Positions 63,595 through 64,000 of a DNA stretch of 64,000 nt are shown here, piece by piece (within the stretch, counting starts at the first letter, position 1; each line of letters opens with the position of its first letter). The stretch is from CAZHCA01 sp964530825 (GTDB lineage Bacteria; Bacteroidota; Bacteroidia; Chitinophagales; Saprospiraceae). The translations under genes and the position numbers were made by a program. The notes under the pieces were generated by a model. It was not told where the DNA came from, did no database searches, and saw only the letters and a list, made by a program, of their open reading frames with translations. The DNA is taken from contig CAZHCA010000012.1 of assembly GCA_964530825.1 (NCBI GenBank), positions 1 through 64,000 of the forward strand, given 5' to 3'.

Positions 63595-63733
63595 GTGGTA
63601 AAAAAGCAATAGAACTGGTTTTTGGACCAAATTAACAAACGTTAATGCGGTATATTACTACCAAGTTATTTGGGTTTTTGGTAAATTAATTATCCAAGAT
63701 TCGCCAACACATTTTTTCACCAAAACATTGCTT

Positions 63734-64000
63734 ATGACCATTACATTTGATGAGTTGCGCTCCATCAAGCATCGCCTACCTACTGGTAGCGTAAGTCGAA
63801 TTGCCAAGACCCTGAAAATCAGTGAGCAAACGGTAAGAAATTACTTCGGGGCCGCCAAGTACACCGAAGGCGACATCCCTGGGTACGCCTACGAACCCGG
63901 TCCTGGCGGTGGTATTGTCAGCTTAGAAGACACTGCAATCCTGGATTTAGCCAAAAGTATTCTGGCTGAAGAAGAAGCAAGCCAACCGCAACAGCTGTTA
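63734..64000 (+). CDS. Partial gene: small DNA-binding protein (N-terminal 89 codons)
   Basis: The frame opens at ATG 63734 and is still open at the window edge. It reads MTITFDELRSIKHRLPTGSV, then SRIAKTLKISEQTVRNYFGA, a helix-turn-helix, then GYAYEPGPGGGIVSLEDTAI and a charged helical part. A small HTH protein followed by this Gly/Pro turn is a pattern I associate with short Bacteroidota DNA-binding proteins. The 3' end is outside the window. Confidence 0.65.
   Translation, partial: MTITFDELRSIKHRLPTGSVSRIAKTLKISEQTVRNYFGAAKYTEGDIPGYAYEPGPGGGIVSLEDTAILDLAKSILAEEEASQPQQLL

Noticed and set aside
1..64000. CRISPR array, prophage or rRNA operon.
   Set aside because: No regularly spaced direct repeats, phage structural genes or rRNA sequence were found; the only RNA gene recognised is tRNA-Gly.

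Overview
The window looks like the chromosome of a Bacteroidota bacterium, most likely of the Saprospiria (Lewinella-like) group. Supporting signs are two proteins with C-terminal type IX secretion (T9SS) sorting domains, a SusC-style TonB receptor with a carboxypeptidase-regulatory N-terminus, a 4-alpha-glucanotransferase with tandem starch-binding domains, several paralogous beta-propeller proteins, and -7 promoter boxes of the TAnnTTTG type. Most genes are ordinary chromosomal ones; no phage, IS transposase, rRNA or CRISPR array was seen.

Layout. 0-8 kb: a 1660-residue secreted T9SS protein, a transaldolase-family aldolase, a D15-type outer-membrane barrel and a DUF547 lipoprotein. 8-11 kb: a glycosyltransferase and a minus-strand regulatory cluster (sigma-like protein, helical protein, cyclic-nucleotide-sensor/AlbA_2 fusion). 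11-20 kb: an S45 acylase divergent from a BNR-propeller protein, a decayed small gene, an MscS-type channel and tRNA-Gly. 20-31 kb: malQ, then a patatin-like phospholipase gene cut in two by a 7.2-kb foreign block. 31-36 kb: a 58-residue unannotated gene, an HtrA protease, CCA-adding enzyme, DusB and an NhaD antiporter. 37-50 kb: lipoproteins, a four-PDZ T9SS protein, a second BNR-propeller protein, an AspT/YidE-like transporter, a TonB receptor, a threonylcarbamoyl-AMP synthase-like protein and a ChlI-like AAA ATPase. 50-64 kb: lipoprotein, RlmH, a structured non-coding element, rhomboid protease, YdcF, Nudix, DUF389, nicotinamidase, ornithine aminotransferase, a large TPR protein with a partner barrel, and a truncated regulator at the right edge.

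The main discovery is the block at 23305-30480. The patatin gene is interrupted exactly at an AAC (Asn) codon, read as GTT on the + strand. Removing 7173 bp restores a continuous 274-codon reading frame. The right end of the block is an imperfect palindrome of about 129 bp with the architecture of an integron attC site: an R'' box GTGCTACAAC, an unpaired spacer, an L box, a long variable stem, and a terminal GTT. The other half of this site, R' = GTTGTAGCAC, the exact reverse complement of R'', sits at the left end 7 kb away. This is what insertion of a circular gene cassette at a G^TT site outside any integron would leave. The block carries 11 co-oriented genes: a MarR repressor, an NTF2-like protein, DUF2798, DoxX, an exported YcaC-like hydrolase, an unknown exported protein, three consecutive pirins, an alginate-export-type porin and a SRPBCC protein. 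It has its own promoters and a MarR-type operator. It is visibly more AT-rich than its surroundings, and no recombinase lies in the window. I read it as a giant, multi-gene integron-type cassette carrying a regulated stress or detoxification operon. The cargo function is inference; the split gene and the half-site symmetry are directly visible.
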